DNA from: Rhizohabitans arisaemae
Lineage (GTDB): Bacteria; Actinomycetota; Actinomycetes; Streptosporangiales; Streptosporangiaceae
DNA: 64,000 nt
NCBI RefSeq assembly: GCF_025996515.1
Contig: NZ_BLRH01000060.1
Location: 434,001 to 498,000 of the forward strand
Direction: 5' to 3'
The position numbers and the translations under genes were made by a program. Positions 35,044 to 45,819 of the stretch are shown piece after piece. Under the pieces are notes generated by a model. That model was given only the letters and a program-made list of their open reading frames with translations, did no database searches and had not been told where the DNA came from. Every line of letters begins with the position of its first letter. The first letter of the stretch is position 1.

Positions 35044-35697
35044 CTAGTCCGCTAACGGCCGGAGGACGGCCATGGCGCGCTCCGTGATCTCCTCCACCGG
35101 TCCGGTCGCATCGATTCCGACAAGAATTCCCTCATCAGCATAGAACGACACCAAAGGGGAGGTATCCCGCTCGTAGACCTGCAGCCGGTGCCGGACGGTC
35201 TCCTCACGATCGTCGTCCCGCTGGAACAGCTCACCGCCGCAGGCGTCGCAGACCCCTTCCTTGGCGGGAGGGTCGAACACCAGGTGCCACACCTTCCCGC
35301 ACGAGCGGCAGGTCCGGCGACCGGCCAGCCGACGGACCACCTCGTCGTTGTCGACGACCAGCTCCAGGACGATGTCCAGCTTGGTGTCCCACTCGCTGAG
35401 CATCTTCTTCAAGATCTCGGCCTGCGGGACGTTCCTGGGGAACCCGTCGAGCAGGAAACCCTCCTGCGCGTCGTCCTCCGACAACCGGTCCCGGACCATC
35501 GCGATGGTGACCTCGTCGGGGACGAGGTCACCCCGGTCCATGTACTGCTTGGCGAGTTTCCCGAGCTCGGTCCCGCCTGAGACATTCGCACGGAAGATGT
35601 CACCTGTCGATATCTTCGGGATCGACAGGTGCGAAGCGATGAACTGGGCCTGTGTCCCCTTGCCCGCTCCGGGGGGCCCGACCAGAACGAGACGCAC
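35044..35697 (-). CDS. adk: adenylate kinase (zinc-type LID)
   Basis: Adk interconverts 2 ADP with ATP and AMP. The 217-residue long-form enzyme has the P-loop [10 protein letters not shown] (about residues 8-17), the DGFPRN motif and a LID domain with CRSC and CDAC zinc-binding pairs. The GTG start overlaps the secY stop by one base (TAGTG), giving coupled translation. Confidence 0.97.
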   Translation of the reverse strand: MRLVLVGPPGAGKGTQAQFIASHLSIPKISTGDIFRANVSGGTELGKLAKQYMDRGDLVPDEVTIAMVRDRLSEDDAQEGFLLDGFPRNVPQAEILKKMLSEWDTKLDIVLELVVDNDEVVRRLAGRRTCRSCGKVWHLVFDPPAKEGVCDACGGELFQRDDDREETVRHRLQVYERDTSPLVSFYADEGILVGIDATGPVEEITERAMAVLRPLAD

Positions 35698-37007
35698 TAT
35701 CGGAGGAAACCCTCGTAGTTACGCTGCTGGAGCTGGGCTTCGATCTGTTTGACCGTGTCCAATCCGACACCGACGATAATCAGGATGCTCGTCCCTCCGA
35801 ACGGGAAGTTCTGGCTCGCATCGACCAGCGTCAGGGCCACGATCGGCACCAGGGAGAGAAGACCCAGGTACAGCGAGCCCGGCGCGGTCAGCCGCGTGAG
35901 TACGTAGCTCAGGTACTCGGCGGTCGGCCGTCCCGGACGGATGCCCGGGATGAACCCACCGTACTTCTTCATGTTGTCGGCCACTTCAACGGGGTTGAAG
36001 GTAATCGACACGTAGAAGTACGTGAAGAAGACGATCAGCAGGAAGTACGTCGTCATGTAGTACGCGTTGCCGATGTTGTTCGCGAAGTAGGTCTGGATGA
36101 ACCTGATCACTTCGTTGGGGTTCGTGGTGTTGCCGAACAACGTCGCCGCGAGCTGCGGGAGGTACAGCAGCGAGGAGGCGAAGATGACGGGGATGATGCC
36201 CGCCTGGTTCACCTTGAGCGGGATGTAGGTGGAGGTTCCGCCGTACATCCGCCGGCCGACCATCCGCTTGGCGTACTGGACCGGGATACGGCGCTGCGCC
36301 TGCTCCACGAAGACGACCGCGGCGATGATGGCCACACCGACCACCATGACGACGGCGAAGCCGAACGTGTTCGACCGGAAGATCCGGGCCAGCTCCTGCG
36401 GGAAGACCGCGACGACCTGCGTGAAGATCAGAATCGACATACCGTTGCCGATGCCGCGGTCGGTGATCAGTTCACCCAGCCACATGATGACCGAGGTGCC
36501 GGCCGTCATGGTCAGGACCATCACGATCAACGGGAAGATGTCCTGGCTGAGGAGGACCTCCTCCTGGCACTGCGGGAACATCTGCCCGCTCCGCGCGAGC
36601 GCGATGAATGCGGTCGACTGGAGGACCGCCAGCCCGATGGTCAGGTAACGTGTGTACTGCGTAATCTTGGCGGTGCCCGCCTGGCCTTCCTTCTTCAGGG
36701 CCTCCAGGCGTGGAATCACCACCGTAAGAAGCTGAAGAATGATGCTCGCGGTGATGTAGGGCATGATGCCCAACGCGAACACCGAGAGTTGCAACAGCGC
36801 GCCACCACTAAACAGGTTGATAAGGCCGTAAACCCCTGCGGCGTCACTGCTGAGTCCCTGGGCGAGACATTTTTGGATGTTGGAGACGTGCACGCCTGGC
36901 GTCGGCAAGAACGACCCGAGACGGAACAACGCGATGATGCCGAGTGTAAACAGCATCTTGTTACGCAGGTCCGGCGTTCGGAATGCCCGGGTGATCGCGG
37001 TAAGCAC
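35697..37007 (-). CDS. secY: protein translocase subunit SecY
   Basis: SecY is the channel of the Sec translocon. The 436-residue protein has ten predicted membrane helices, the plug-region sequence [19 protein letters not shown], and the cytoplasmic loop with [13 protein letters not shown] that contacts the ribosome. The GTG start has GGAGG 4 nt upstream. It follows the spc operon but is separated from rplO by a strong hairpin. Confidence 0.98.
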   Translation of the reverse strand: MLTAITRAFRTPDLRNKMLFTLGIIALFRLGSFLPTPGVHVSNIQKCLAQGLSSDAAGVYGLINLFSGGALLQLSVFALGIMPYITASIILQLLTVVIPRLEALKKEGQAGTAKITQYTRYLTIGLAVLQSTAFIALARSGQMFPQCQEEVLLSQDIFPLIVMVLTMTAGTSVIMWLGELITDRGIGNGMSILIFTQVVAVFPQELARIFRSNTFGFAVVMVVGVAIIAAVVFVEQAQRRIPVQYAKRMVGRRMYGGTSTYIPLKVNQAGIIPVIFASSLLYLPQLAATLFGNTTNPNEVIRFIQTYFANNIGNAYYMTTYFLLIVFFTYFYVSITFNPVEVADNMKKYGGFIPGIRPGRPTAEYLSYVLTRLTAPGSLYLGLLSLVPIVALTLVDASQNFPFGGTSILIIVGVGLDTVKQIEAQLQQRNYEGFLR

Positions 37008-37095
37008 GGTCCCTCCTGCGCGCCTGTTCGGCGATATCTGTCTGAGTTGAAAGGTCAGCGAGCTCGCGAAACCAAGCGAACTCTAACGCACTGCG

Positions 37096-37127
37096 AGCGT
37101 AGGGGCTCGTCTCGGAGCCCCTACGCT
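37096..37127 (-). terminator. strong hairpin between rplO and secY
   Basis: A perfect 13-bp stem (AGCGTAGGGGCTC and complement) with a 6-nt loop starts 10 nt after the rplO stop. There is no T-tract. It probably attenuates or processes the spc transcript before secY. Confidence 0.55.
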
Positions 37128-37137
37128 TACGCAACAC

Positions 37138-37593
37138 TTACAGCTCGGTGACAGCGCCCCCGGCAGCAGTGATCTTCTCTTTGGCACTCGCCGAGAAGGC
37201 GTGCGCTGTCACGTTCAACGCGACTGAGATCTCACCGGTTCCAAGAACCTTCACCAATTGGTTCTTTCGGACTGCCCCATTCGCGACCAGCGACTCAACG
37301 GTCACCTCGCCACCGGCGGGGTAAAGCTCAGCCAGCTTGTCAAGGTTGACGACCTGGTAGGTCACCTTGAACAGAGCGTTCGAAAAGCCCTTGAGCTTCG
37401 GCACCCGGCGAATGAGGGGCATCTGACCGCCCTCGAAGCCACCGGGAACCGAAGTCCGAGCCTTCGTACCCTTCGTACCACGACCCGCGGTCTTACCCTT
37501 GGACGCCTCGCCACGGCCCTTGCGGACCTTCGACTTGTGCGCGCCGGGGGCCGGCCGCAGGTGATGCAGCTTGAGTGGAGAATTTTCAGCCAT
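37138..37593 (-). CDS. rplO: 50S ribosomal protein L15
   Basis: This 151-residue L15 begins [22 protein letters not shown] and contains [19 protein letters not shown], both diagnostic. It is 2 nt from rpmD in the spc operon order S5-L30-L15-SecY. Confidence 0.98.
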   Translation of the reverse strand: MAENSPLKLHHLRPAPGAHKSKVRKGRGEASKGKTAGRGTKGTKARTSVPGGFEGGQMPLIRRVPKLKGFSNALFKVTYQVVNLDKLAELYPAGGEVTVESLVANGAVRKNQLVKVLGTGEISVALNVTAHAFSASAKEKITAAGGAVTEL

Positions 37594-37595
37594 GG

Positions 37596-37778
37596 TTACT
37601 CGACCTCTTCAACCACGACGAGGTGCGTCACCACGGAAACCATGCCCCGGATCTCCGGGCGGTCCTCCTTGACGACGACATCGCCAATTCGCTTCAGCCC
37701 AAGCGAACGCAGCGAGTCACGCTGGTTCTGCTTGCCACCGATCTTCGAGCGGACCTGTGTGATCTTCAGACGGGCCAT
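37596..37778 (-). CDS. rpmD: 50S ribosomal protein L30
   Basis: This 60-residue L30 begins [21 protein letters not shown] and has the typical [20 protein letters not shown] stretch. It is packed between rpsE and rplO with 2-nt gaps. Confidence 0.98.
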   Translation of the reverse strand: MARLKITQVRSKIGGKQNQRDSLRSLGLKRIGDVVVKEDRPEIRGMVSVVTHLVVVEEVE

Positions 37779-37780
37779 CG

Positions 37781-38410
37781 TCAGCTCCCAACCTTCGCGG
37801 CAGCCGCCGCCTCGGCCAGGCCCTCAGCGCGCGCCTTGAGCATCGCCTTGGGAGCGACGTCCTCGATCGGCAGGCTGCGACGGGCGGCGATCTCCTCGGG
37901 GCGGTTGAGCCCCTTGAGCGCCGCGACGGTCGCGTGCACGATGTTGATCGGATTGTCCGAGCCGAGCGACTTGGACAGAACGTCGTGGATGCCGGCGCAC
38001 TCCAGGACCGCGCGGACCGGGCCACCCGCGATGACACCGGTACCGGCGGAGGCCGGGCGGAGCAGGACCACGCCCGCCGCCTCCTCCCCCTGCACCGTGT
38101 GCGGGATCGTGCCCTGGATCCGCGGCACCTTGAAGAAGTGCTTCTTGGCCTCCTCGACGCCCTTGGCGATCGCCGCGGGCACCTCCTTGGCCTTTCCGTA
38201 TCCGACGCCTACCAGGCCGTTGCCGTCACCGACGACGACCAGGGCGGTGAAGCTGAAGCGCCGGCCACCCTTGACGACCTTGGCTACTCGGTTGATCTTT
38301 ACGACGCGCTCGATGTACGAGACGCCCTTCTCGGCGGCGCCACCGCGGCGATCGTCGCGACGGTCACGCCGCTCGCCGCCCTGGCCGCCGCCCCTGCGTG
38401 GTGCTGCCAT
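37781..38410 (-). CDS. rpsE: 30S ribosomal protein S5
   Basis: S5 helps form the mRNA entry channel and affects decoding fidelity. The 209-residue protein has a Gly/Arg-rich N-terminal extension of about 35 residues, then [21 protein letters not shown] and [19 protein letters not shown]. It lies between rplR and rpmD. Confidence 0.98.
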   Translation of the reverse strand: MAAPRRGGGQGGERRDRRDDRRGGAAEKGVSYIERVVKINRVAKVVKGGRRFSFTALVVVGDGNGLVGVGYGKAKEVPAAIAKGVEEAKKHFFKVPRIQGTIPHTVQGEEAAGVVLLRPASAGTGVIAGGPVRAVLECAGIHDVLSKSLGSDNPINIVHATVAALKGLNRPEEIAARRSLPIEDVAPKAMLKARAEGLAEAAAAAKVGS

Positions 38411-38450
38411 CAGCGGGTTCCCATCTCAGTGTTTTTCGATCGACGGACCA

Positions 38451-38831
38451 TCAGAACTCCAGCCCGCTCTCTCGGGCGCTGTCCGCCAGTGCGGCGAGCC
38501 GGCCCTGATAACGGTTGCCTCCGCGGTCGAACACGACCGCGGTGATGCCGGCGTCCTTCGCCCGCTGAGCGAGCAGCTCACCGACCTTCTTGGCTTTCTC
38601 GGTCTTGGTACCCTCCACACCGCGCATGTCGGCCTCGAAGGTGGAGGCGTACGCGAGCGTGTGGCCCGCGGTGTCGTCCACGATCTGCACGAACAGGTGC
38701 TTGGCGGAGCGGTTCACGACCAGGCGCGGACGCGAGAGCGTACCGACGACTTTCTTGCGGACGCGCCGATGCCGACGCGATCGCCCCAGAACCCGGGCGG
38801 CCGTGTGCTTTCCAGTCTTAGTGAAGGCCAT
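38451..38831 (-). CDS. rplR: 50S ribosomal protein L18
   Basis: L18 binds 5S rRNA. The 126-residue protein has a basic N-terminus ([10 protein letters not shown]), [20 protein letters not shown] and ends [13 protein letters not shown]. It starts 2 nt after the rplF stop. Confidence 0.98.
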   Translation of the reverse strand: MAFTKTGKHTAARVLGRSRRHRRVRKKVVGTLSRPRLVVNRSAKHLFVQIVDDTAGHTLAYASTFEADMRGVEGTKTEKAKKVGELLAQRAKDAGITAVVFDRGGNRYQGRLAALADSARESGLEF

Positions 38832-38833
38832 GA

Positions 38834-39394
38834 CTACTTCCCAGTCTTCCCCTGCTTGAGACGCACGACTTCACCCTGGTAGCGCACGCCCTTGCCCTTG
38901 TAGGAGTCGGGCTTGCGCAGCTTGCGAATCCTCGCGGCAACCTCGCCGACCAACTGCTTGTCGATCCCGTCCACGTACACCAGGGCGTTGACCTTGTCAC
39001 GGCGGACGATCTCAACGCGGAAGCTGATGCCCTCCGGCGCCTCGAACGGCACCGGGTGGCTGTAGCCGAGCTTGAACTCAAGCTTCGTCGGGCCCTGGGC
39101 CTGAACGGTGTAACCGACGCCCTGAATCTCCAGGGTCTTGGTGTAGCCCTGCGACACACCGGTCACCATGTTGGCGATCAGCGTGCGAGACAGCCCGTGG
39201 AGCCCACGGACCTTGTTCTCGTCGTTGGGCCGGGTGACCGTGATGCTGCCGTCTTCCGCGCGAGTGACCTCGATCGGCTCCACGACGTTGTGCGTAAGCG
39301 TGCCCTTAGACCCCTTGACCGTGACATTCTGGCCATCGATGTTGACATCGACACCGCCCGGCACGGGGATGGGCAGCCGTCCAATTCTCGACAT
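38834..39394 (-). CDS. rplF: 50S ribosomal protein L6
   Basis: This 186-residue L6 begins [17 protein letters not shown] and has the C-terminal repeat [15 protein letters not shown] typical of the family. GAGGGGAGG lies just upstream of the ATG at 39394; a longer open frame upstream is not used. It follows rpsH by 19 nt. Confidence 0.98.
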   Translation of the reverse strand: MSRIGRLPIPVPGGVDVNIDGQNVTVKGSKGTLTHNVVEPIEVTRAEDGSITVTRPNDENKVRGLHGLSRTLIANMVTGVSQGYTKTLEIQGVGYTVQAQGPTKLEFKLGYSHPVPFEAPEGISFRVEIVRRDKVNALVYVDGIDKQLVGEVAARIRKLRKPDSYKGKGVRYQGEVVRLKQGKTGK

Positions 39395-39413
39395 GCTGGA
39401 TTTCCTCCCCTCG

Positions 39414-39812
39414 TTACCAGACGTAGGCGAGGACTTCCCCGCCCACACCACGCTTGCCGGCCTGCCTGTCGGTCATCAGGCCCGCGGACGTCGACAGGAT
39501 CGCGACGCCGAGGCCACCGAGAACTCGGGGCAGATTGTCCTTCTTCGCGTAGACCCGCAGTCCGGGCTTGGAAACCCGGCGCAGGCCCGCCAGAGACCGC
39601 TCGCGAGTCGGCCCGAACTTCAGCTCCACCACGAGGTTCTTCCCGACCTTGGCGTCCTCGACGTGCCAGGCTTGGATGTAGCCCTCCTGCTGGAGGATCT
39701 CGGCGATATGCGCCTTGATCTTCGAGTACGGCATCGCGACGGTGTCGTGATACGCCGAGTTCGCGTTTCGCAGACGCGTCAGCATGTCTGCGATCGGGTC
39801 GGTCATCGTCAT
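39414..39812 (-). CDS. rpsH: 30S ribosomal protein S8
   Basis: S8 is a primary 16S rRNA binder and, in E. coli, the translational repressor of the spc operon. The 132-residue protein starts [21 protein letters not shown] and has [27 protein letters not shown] at its end (key residues STSxGxMTDxxAR-like). It is followed by rplF. Confidence 0.98.
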   Translation of the reverse strand: MTMTDPIADMLTRLRNANSAYHDTVAMPYSKIKAHIAEILQQEGYIQAWHVEDAKVGKNLVVELKFGPTRERSLAGLRRVSKPGLRVYAKKDNLPRVLGGLGVAILSTSAGLMTDRQAGKRGVGGEVLAYVW

Positions 39813-39930
39813 GGCCGGTGGCCCTCCTCACCGCGGTTTCCCCGCAAGGGACCTACGGTGTGGTCGTGGATGCTCGGATGAGCGTCCGGATTGTTAGGTT
39901 CTCTCAACGCCGGAGCCCGCGACGGCGGGC

Positions 39931-40116
39931 TTACCAGCTCGACTTGGTGATGCCGGGCAGTTCGCCGCGGTGCGCCATCTCACGGAAGCACACCCGGCAA
40001 AGCCCGAACTTGCGGTAGACGGCGCGCGGCCGACCGCAGCGCGAGCAACGAGTGTACGCCCGGACGCTGAACTTCGGCTTGCGCGCTGCCTTCGCGATCA
40101 GTGACTTCTTCGCCAT
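39931..40116 (-). CDS. rpsZ: 30S ribosomal protein S14 type Z (zinc form)
   Basis: This 61-residue protein has C24, C27, C40 and C43 in RCSRCGRP and [12 protein letters not shown], the zinc ribbon of the short type Z S14. It lies between rplE and rpsH, the canonical place. Actinobacteria often carry a second, zinc-free S14 elsewhere; none is in this window. Confidence 0.98.
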   Translation of the reverse strand: MAKKSLIAKAARKPKFSVRAYTRCSRCGRPRAVYRKFGLCRVCFREMAHRGELPGITKSSW

Positions 40117-40160
40117 GATCAGGTCTCCTTGATGCGATCAACAGCCGCGGGAACGGCTGC

Positions 40161-40730
40161 TCACGCTTCCTTGAACGGGAAGCCTAGGAGCTTCAGCAGC
40201 GCCCGGCCCTGGTCGTCGTTGTTGGCGGTGGTGACAACGGTGATGTCCATACCGCGCTGGCGATCCACCTTGTCGGGGTCCACCTCGTGGAACATGACCT
40301 GCTCGGTCAGTCCGAAGGTGTAGTTGCCCTGTCCGTCGAACTGCTTCGGCGACAGGCCCCGGAAGTCCCGGATACGAGGAAGCGCCGTCGAGAGCAGCCG
40401 GTCCAGGAACTCCCACATGCGGTCCCCGCGCAACGTCACGTGCGCACCGATGGGCATGCCCTCCCGCAGCTTGAACTGCGCGATGGACTTCTTCGCCCGG
40501 GCGACGGCCGGCTTCTGACCGGTGATGGCCGTGAGGTCACGGACGGCGCCCTCGATGAGCTTGGCGTCACGTGCCGCCTCGCCGACACCCATGTTGACCT
40601 TGATCTTGGTCAGCGTGGGCACCTGCATGATGTTCTCGATACCGAACTGCTCACGCAGCTTCGCGATGATCTCATCGCGGTAGCGCTGCTTGAGGCGCGG
40701 GATCGTGCGCTCTTCAACCGTGGCGGTCAT
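40161..40730 (-). CDS. rplE: 50S ribosomal protein L5
   Basis: L5 binds 5S rRNA and touches the P-site tRNA. The 189-residue protein has [23 protein letters not shown]-like [14 protein letters not shown] and [18 protein letters not shown]. Its ATG overlaps the rplX stop (TGATG). Confidence 0.98.
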   Translation of the reverse strand: MTATVEERTIPRLKQRYRDEIIAKLREQFGIENIMQVPTLTKIKVNMGVGEAARDAKLIEGAVRDLTAITGQKPAVARAKKSIAQFKLREGMPIGAHVTLRGDRMWEFLDRLLSTALPRIRDFRGLSPKQFDGQGNYTFGLTEQVMFHEVDPDKVDRQRGMDITVVTTANNDDQGRALLKLLGFPFKEA

Positions 40731-41008
40731 CAGCTGTCCTCACCGCTCTTCGCGGGCTCTTTCTCGTCCTTCAACTTCTTCACGTTACTCACGTGAATGG
40801 GAGCCTCTTGCGTCACGACGCCACCCTGCTTGGCACCGCGGGGGCCCTGGTGGGTCACCTTGCTGTGCTTCTTGATGAGGTTGACGCCCTCGACGACCAC
40901 GCGGTCCTCACTCGGCAGCGCCCGGATGATACGGCCCTTGGCGCCCTTGTCCTTGCCGGCGATGACCTGAACCAGGTCGCCCTTCTTCACATGCAACGTC
41001 TTCGCCAT
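40730..41008 (-). CDS. rplX: 50S ribosomal protein L24
   Basis: L24 starts 50S assembly. The 92-residue KOW-fold protein begins [24 protein letters not shown] directly upstream is in frame, but GGAGG 7 nt before the ATG at 41008 favours the latter. The start overlaps the rplN stop by one base. Confidence 0.97.
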   Translation of the reverse strand: MAKTLHVKKGDLVQVIAGKDKGAKGRIIRALPSEDRVVVEGVNLIKKHSKVTHQGPRGAKQGGVVTQEAPIHVSNVKKLKDEKEPAKSGEDS

Positions 41009-41376
41009 CACAGCACCTCCGGGGCGAGCGAGATGATGCGCATGAACTTCTTCTCGCGCAGCTCGCGGCCTACCGGGCCGAAGATACGCGTGCCCCGAGG
41101 GTCACCGCTGTCCTTGATCAGGACAGCGGCGTTCTCGTCGAAGCGGATGTAGGAGCCGTCGGGGCGGCGGCGCTCCTTACGGGTGCGCACCACGACGGCC
41201 TTGACGACGTCACCCTTCTTCACACCCGCAGCGGGAAGGGCGTCCTTCACCGTCGCAACGATGACGTCGCCGATCCCGGCGTAGCGCCGACCCGAGCCAC
41301 CGAGCACCCGGATGCAAAGGATCTCCTTTGCACCCGTGTTGTCGGCGACTTTGAGTCGCGACTCCTGCTGAATCAC
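41008..41376 (-). CDS. rplN: 50S ribosomal protein L14
   Basis: This 122-residue L14 begins [20 protein letters not shown] and ends [10 protein letters not shown]. The GTG start has AGGAG 6 nt upstream. It is the first gene of the spc operon, and a hairpin lies between it and rpsQ. Confidence 0.98.
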   Translation of the reverse strand: MIQQESRLKVADNTGAKEILCIRVLGGSGRRYAGIGDVIVATVKDALPAAGVKKGDVVKAVVVRTRKERRRPDGSYIRFDENAAVLIKDSGDPRGTRIFGPVGRELREKKFMRIISLAPEVL

Positions 41377-41431
41377 GTCAAACTCCTGTGTGTCACACCG
41401 GTTCTCTTCCGAGCCTGGTGGTTGCGATCCT

Positions 41432-41451
41432 CAGCCGCGAGGCCGCGGCTG
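41432..41451 (-). terminator. hairpin at the S10/spc boundary (rpsQ to rplN)
   Basis: A perfect 8-bp stem CAGCCGCG/CGCGGCTG with a 4-nt loop starts one base after the rpsQ stop codon. There is no T-tract. Its location exactly at the classical S10/spc junction suggests partial termination or processing. Confidence 0.5.
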
Positions 41452-41452
41452 C

Positions 41453-41731
41453 CTACTTAGCCTTCTCGAGGATCTCCACGACGCGCCAGCGCTTGGTGGC
41501 CGAGAGCGGCCGGGTCTCCATCAGGAGAACGCGGTCGCCGACGCCACAGGCGTTGGCCTCGTCATGGGCCTTGTACTTCGTGGTACGGCGGATGACCTTG
41601 CCGTACAGCGGGTGCTTCACGCGGTCCTCGACGGCGACGACGACGGTCTTGTCCATCTTGTCACCGACGACCAGACCCTCTCGGGTCTTCCGGTAGTTCC
41701 TGGACGACTCTGCGCCCGTCACGTCAGCCAT
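41453..41731 (-). CDS. rpsQ: 30S ribosomal protein S17
   Basis: This 92-residue S17 contains [20 protein letters not shown] and [21 protein letters not shown]. An ATG six codons upstream is in frame, but GGAGGAG 7 nt before 41731 decides the start. It overlaps the end of rpmC by 8 nt and ends the S10 operon. Confidence 0.97.
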   Translation of the reverse strand: MADVTGAESSRNYRKTREGLVVGDKMDKTVVVAVEDRVKHPLYGKVIRRTTKYKAHDEANACGVGDRVLLMETRPLSATKRWRVVEILEKAK

Positions 41732-41960
41732 CGCTCGGCTCCTCCGCAATGGTCACGATGCCGAGCTCCCGCTCCCGCATCACGGTGTAGATGCGAGCGA
41801 TCTCGCGGCGAACGGCGCGCAGCCGCCCGTGACTCTCCAGCTGGCCGGTAGCCGCCTGGAAGCGGAGGTTGAACAGCTCCTCCTTCGCCTCCTTCAGCTT
41901 GGCGACCAGCTCCTCTTCGGTCTGGACCCGCAGCTCACCGGCGGTCAGGACCTTCGCCAT
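41724..41960 (-). CDS. rpmC: 50S ribosomal protein L29
   Basis: This 78-residue L29 has the signature [21 protein letters not shown]. It starts at the ATG overlapping the rplP stop (TGATG); a GTG immediately before is an alternative. It is coupled on both sides, to rplP and rpsQ. Confidence 0.97.
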   Translation of the reverse strand: MAKVLTAGELRVQTEEELVAKLKEAKEELFNLRFQAATGQLESHGRLRAVRREIARIYTVMRERELGIVTIAEEPSDG

Positions 41961-42379
41961 CACGCCTCACCCACTTCACGCTTAACAAAACGGCACTTCA
42001 TCGGCAGCTTGTGAATCGCACGCCGCAGCGCCTCGCGGGCCACGGGCTCAGCCACACCGGAGAGCTCGAACATGACTCGACCCGGCTTAACGTTGGCGAT
42101 CCACCACTCCGGCGAACCCTTACCGGAACCCATCCGGGTCTCGGCGGGCTTCTTGGTGAGCGGCCGGTCCGGGAAGATGTTGATCCACACCTTTCCGCCA
42201 CGGCGGATGTGCCGGGTCATGGCGATACGTGCGGCCTCGATCTGGCGGTTGGTCACATAGGAGTGCTCAAGCGCCTGGATGCCGTACTCACCGAAGACGA
42301 CCCTGGTGCCGCCCTTGGCGGCGCCGCTGCGGTCGGGCCGGTGCTGCTTGCGGTGCTTGACCCTACGCGGGATGAGCAT
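41960..42379 (-). CDS. rplP: 50S ribosomal protein L16
   Basis: L16 sits at the A-site side of the peptidyl transferase region. The 139-residue protein begins [15 protein letters not shown] and has [23 protein letters not shown]. It follows rpsC by 5 nt. Confidence 0.98.
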   Translation of the reverse strand: MLIPRRVKHRKQHRPDRSGAAKGGTRVVFGEYGIQALEHSYVTNRQIEAARIAMTRHIRRGGKVWINIFPDRPLTKKPAETRMGSGKGSPEWWIANVKPGRVMFELSGVAEPVAREALRRAIHKLPMKCRFVKREVGEA

Positions 42380-42384
42380 GGGGT

Positions 42385-43227
42385 TCAGCTCCCTTCAGCA
42401 CCCGGCTGCTCGGCCGGGCCCGACTCGGTGCCGACTGCGGTCGCAGCCGACGAAACATTCTCGGACTTGGCGGCCCCGCGGCCGCCCCTCGCGCCACCCC
42501 GGCCCGCGCCGGCGCCGCCGCGTCCACGCTGCGGGCGCTCGGTCCGGTCACGGCGCTGGCTCGCACGAGCGGCGGCACCCGCCGCCTCACGCTCGGCCCG
42601 GCTGGTGGCCGCGTCGCCCTTGTAGATCCACACCTTCACGCCGATGCGGCCGAAGGTCGTACGGGCCTCGTAGAAGCCGTAGTCGATGTCGGCACGGAGC
42701 GTGTGCAGCGGCACGCGGCCCTCGCGGTAGAACTCCGAACGCGACATCTCCGCACCGCCGAGGCGGCCCGAGCACTGCACCCGGATTCCCTTGGCACCGC
42801 TCTTCATCGCGGACTGCATCGCCTTGCGCATGGCACGGCGGAACGAGACCCGGCTCGACAGCTGCTCGGCCACGCCCTGAGCCACGAGCTGGGCGTCGAC
42901 CTCAGGGTTCTTGACCTCGAGGATGTTGAGCTGAACCTGCTTCTTGGTCAGCTTCTCGAGATCACCCCGGATACGGTCGGCCTCGGCACCGCGGCGGCCG
43001 ATGACGATGCCCGGCCGGGCGGTGTGGATGTCGACCTGCACACGGTCGGTCGTCCGCTCGATCTCCACCTTGGAGATGCCGGCCCGCTCCATGCCCTTCT
43101 GCAGCATGCGGCGGATGGCCACGTCCTCGGCGACGTAAGACTTGTACAGCTTGTCGGCATACCAACGGCTCTTGAAGTCCGTGGTGATGCCGAGCCGGAA
43201 CCCGTGCGGGTTAACCTTCTGCCCCAC
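42385..43227 (-). CDS. rpsC: 30S ribosomal protein S3 with Gly/Arg-rich tail
   Basis: S3 lines the mRNA entry channel. The 280-residue protein has the core [13 protein letters not shown], a KH domain around [19 protein letters not shown], and a C-terminal extension of about 65 residues ([18 protein letters not shown]) longer than in E. coli, as is common in actinobacteria. The GTG start overlaps the rplV stop (TAGTG). Confidence 0.98.
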   Translation of the reverse strand: MGQKVNPHGFRLGITTDFKSRWYADKLYKSYVAEDVAIRRMLQKGMERAGISKVEIERTTDRVQVDIHTARPGIVIGRRGAEADRIRGDLEKLTKKQVQLNILEVKNPEVDAQLVAQGVAEQLSSRVSFRRAMRKAMQSAMKSGAKGIRVQCSGRLGGAEMSRSEFYREGRVPLHTLRADIDYGFYEARTTFGRIGVKVWIYKGDAATSRAEREAAGAAARASQRRDRTERPQRGRGGAGAGRGGARGGRGAAKSENVSSAATAVGTESGPAEQPGAEGS

Positions 43228-43595
43228 TATCGGGTCCTTCCCTTGGGCTTACCTGCCTGCTCGGTCCGGGACTCGACAACGACCGTGATGTGGCTGGTCC
43301 GCTTGTTGATCCGGTACGCGCGACCAAAACCACGCGGCCGGAACCGCTTGAGTGTCGGCCCCTCGTCGACCCAGGCACCGCTCACGACGAGCGTGCCTCG
43401 GTCAAGCTTGTTGTTGTGTTCGGCGTTGGCGATGGCACTCGCCAGCACCTTGCCCACCGGGTCGCTCGCCGCCTGGGGAGCGAACTTCAGCACGGCCTGC
43501 GCCTCCGAAGCGGGCAGCCCGCGAATAAGGTCCACCACACGGCGGGCCTTCCGGGGCGTGACGCGGGCGAACCGCGCCTGGGCCCTGGCTTCCAT
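43227..43595 (-). CDS. rplV: 50S ribosomal protein L22
   Basis: L22 lines the exit tunnel. The 122-residue protein has [20 protein letters not shown] and ends [13 protein letters not shown] plus a short basic tail. An ATG six codons upstream is possible, but GAGGAG 6 nt before 43595 fits best. It is coupled to rpsC. Confidence 0.97.
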   Translation of the reverse strand: MEARAQARFARVTPRKARRVVDLIRGLPASEAQAVLKFAPQAASDPVGKVLASAIANAEHNNKLDRGTLVVSGAWVDEGPTLKRFRPRGFGRAYRINKRTSHITVVVESRTEQAGKPKGRTR

Positions 43596-43666
43596 CGCTT
43601 TCTCCTCTTTCATGGTTGGGTCTGCCTCCTCCGTGGAAGGCCTCCCCGCCAAATGCTTCGGGTTTG

Positions 43667-43945
43667 CTAGCGCCGGCTGCGCCGGTCTTCCTTGACGTGG
43701 CTGCGGAACGTCCGCGTCGGAGCGAACTCGCCGAGCTTGTGGCCGATCATCGACTCGGTGACGAACACCGGGACGTGCTTGCGGCCGTCGTGGACGGCGA
43801 TCGTGTGACCGAGCATGTCGGGCACGATCATGGAGCGCCGCGACCACGTCTTGATGACGTTCTTCGTGCCCTTTTCGTTCTGGACGTCCACCTTCTTCTG
43901 CAGGTGGTCGTCGACGAACGGGCCCTTCTTTAGGCTACGTGGCAT
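43667..43945 (-). CDS. rpsS: 30S ribosomal protein S19
   Basis: This 92-residue S19 begins [19 protein letters not shown] and contains [16 protein letters not shown], diagnostic for the family. It lies between rplB and rplV. Confidence 0.98.
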   Translation of the reverse strand: MPRSLKKGPFVDDHLQKKVDVQNEKGTKNVIKTWSRRSMIVPDMLGHTIAVHDGRKHVPVFVTESMIGHKLGEFAPTRTFRSHVKEDRRSRR

Positions 43946-43957
43946 TTCTGCGAGCTC

Positions 43958-44794
43958 CTACCGCTTCTTCCTCTTGCTCCGACGTCGGATGATGAGCCGG
44001 TCGCTGGGCTTGTGTGCCTTACGGGTACGGCCCTCGGGCTTGCCCTTGGGGTTGACCGGGTGGCGACCACCGGAGGTCTTACCCTCACCACCACCGTGCG
44101 GGTGGTCGATCGGGTTCATGGCGACACCACGGACGGTCGGGCGCTTGCCCTTCCACCGGTTACGCCCCGCCTTACCGATGTTGATGTTGCCCTGCTCGGT
44201 GTTGCCGACCTGGCCGACCGACGCACGGCAGCGCACGTCGACCTGGCGCATCTCCCCGGAGGGCATGCGGAGCGTGGCGAGCTGACCTTCCTTGGCCAGC
44301 AGCTGGATCTGCGCCCCGGCGGACCGGCCCAGCTTCGCGCCACCGCCCGGACGGAGCTCCACCGCGTGGATGAAGGTACCGGTCGGAATGTTGCGGAGCG
44401 GCAGGCAGTTACCCGGCTTGATGTCCGAGCCCGGCCCGTTCTCAACGCGATCCCCCTGCTTCAACCCGACGGGGGCGATGATGTACCGCTTCTCCCCGTC
44501 GGCGTAGTGCAGCAGCGCGATACGGGAGGTCCGGTTGGGGTCGTACTCGATGTGAGCGACCTTGGCCGGGATCCCGTCCTTGTCGTGGCGCCGGAAGTCG
44601 ATGATCCGGTACGCCCGCTTGTGGCCACCGCCCTGGTGCCTTGCGGTCACCCGGCCGTGGACGTTACGACCGCCCTTGCTGTGCAGGGGGGCAAGCAGCG
44701 ACTTCTCCGGAGTGCTGCGCGTGATCTCGGAGAAGTCCGAGACGCTCGCGCCGCGACGACCCGGGGTCGTCGGCTTGTACTTTCGGATGCCCAT
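43958..44794 (-). CDS. rplB: 50S ribosomal protein L2
   Basis: L2 is needed for subunit joining and supports peptidyl transfer. The 278-residue protein begins [20 protein letters not shown] and has the conserved [15 protein letters not shown]-type loop ([15 protein letters not shown]), including the histidine important for activity in the family. It lies 12 nt before rpsS. Confidence 0.98.
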   Translation of the reverse strand: MGIRKYKPTTPGRRGASVSDFSEITRSTPEKSLLAPLHSKGGRNVHGRVTARHQGGGHKRAYRIIDFRRHDKDGIPAKVAHIEYDPNRTSRIALLHYADGEKRYIIAPVGLKQGDRVENGPGSDIKPGNCLPLRNIPTGTFIHAVELRPGGGAKLGRSAGAQIQLLAKEGQLATLRMPSGEMRQVDVRCRASVGQVGNTEQGNINIGKAGRNRWKGKRPTVRGVAMNPIDHPHGGGEGKTSGGRHPVNPKGKPEGRTRKAHKPSDRLIIRRRSKRKKR

Positions 44795-44869
44795 CTTTTT
44801 CGTTCATCCCTTATCAGTGCTGATATTCGCGTTGGCCGGATCGGCTCAGCGCGCCGCGGTAATCGTTCC

Positions 44870-45172
44870 TCAGCCGACCGGGCCGAAGATGTCGATTCTG
44901 TCGTCGGCGCCGAGGCTCACGATGGCGCGCTTGGTGCTGGGGCGCTGGCCGTAGCCGGCCCGGGTGCGCTTGCGCTTGCCCTGCCGGTTGATGGTGTTCA
45001 CCGACAGGACCTTGACGCCGAAGATCTGCTCGATGGCGATCTTGACCTGGGTCTTGTTGGCGTCCTTGCGCACCAGGAAGGTGTACTTGTTGTGCTCGTC
45101 GATCAGCCCGTAGCTCTTCTCGGAGACCACCGGCTTGATGATGACGTCACGCGGGTCGGGGATCCTGCTCAC
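44870..45172 (-). CDS. rplW: 50S ribosomal protein L23
   Basis: L23 forms the exit-tunnel docking site for trigger factor and SRP. The 100-residue protein has [17 protein letters not shown] and [20 protein letters not shown]. The GTG start overlaps the rplD stop (GTGA). Confidence 0.98.
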   Translation of the reverse strand: MSRIPDPRDVIIKPVVSEKSYGLIDEHNKYTFLVRKDANKTQVKIAIEQIFGVKVLSVNTINRQGKRKRTRAGYGQRPSTKRAIVSLGADDRIDIFGPVG

Positions 45173-45819
45173 GCGTCCTCCTCCTTGCTAGCGGAGAGCC
45201 GCGCCACGACCTGGTCGTACGCCGCCTGCGTGAAGACGACGTCGTCGCTGCACAGCACGTCGTAGGTGTTGAGCTGCCCGGCGTCGAGCAGGTGCACCTC
45301 GGCTGCGTTCCGCAGGCTCAGCCAGGTGAGCTCGTCGTCGGCGTCGACGACAAGCAGCACCCGCCTGGCCTGGGTGATCCGGCGCAGCGCCTCAAGCGCG
45401 GCCTTGGTCTTGGGCGTCTCACCCTCGACGAGGGCGGTCACGATGTGCACGCGACCGTGCCCGGCGCGGTCCGACAGGGCGCCGCGCAGGGCGGCGGCCT
45501 TCATCTTGCGGGGCGTCCGCTGCTCGTAGTCCCGCGGTACGGGACCGTGCACGACGCCACCGCCGGCGAACTGCGGCGCACGGGTCGAACCCTGACGGGC
45601 CCGGCCGGTGCCCTTCTGCCGGTACGGCTTCTTACCGCCACCGCGGACTTCGCCACGGGTCTTGGTCTTGTGCGTGCCCTGACGCTTCGCCGCCTGCTGG
45701 GCCACCACGACCTGGTGGATCAACGGAATGTTGACCTTGGCCTGGAAGACGTCCTCCGGCAGCTCAACCGAGCCGGCCTTCGCACCGGCGCCGTCGAGCA
45801 CGTCGATAACGGTGCTCAC
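45169..45819 (-). CDS. rplD: 50S ribosomal protein L4
   Basis: L4 reaches the exit tunnel and in E. coli also represses the S10 operon. The 216-residue protein contains [20 protein letters not shown] and ends with the helical [13 protein letters not shown] region. The start GTG overlaps the rplC stop (GTGA). Confidence 0.98.
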   Translation of the reverse strand: MSTVIDVLDGAGAKAGSVELPEDVFQAKVNIPLIHQVVVAQQAAKRQGTHKTKTRGEVRGGGKKPYRQKGTGRARQGSTRAPQFAGGGVVHGPVPRDYEQRTPRKMKAAALRGALSDRAGHGRVHIVTALVEGETPKTKAALEALRRITQARRVLLVVDADDELTWLSLRNAAEVHLLDAGQLNTYDVLCSDDVVFTQAAYDQVVARLSASKEEDA

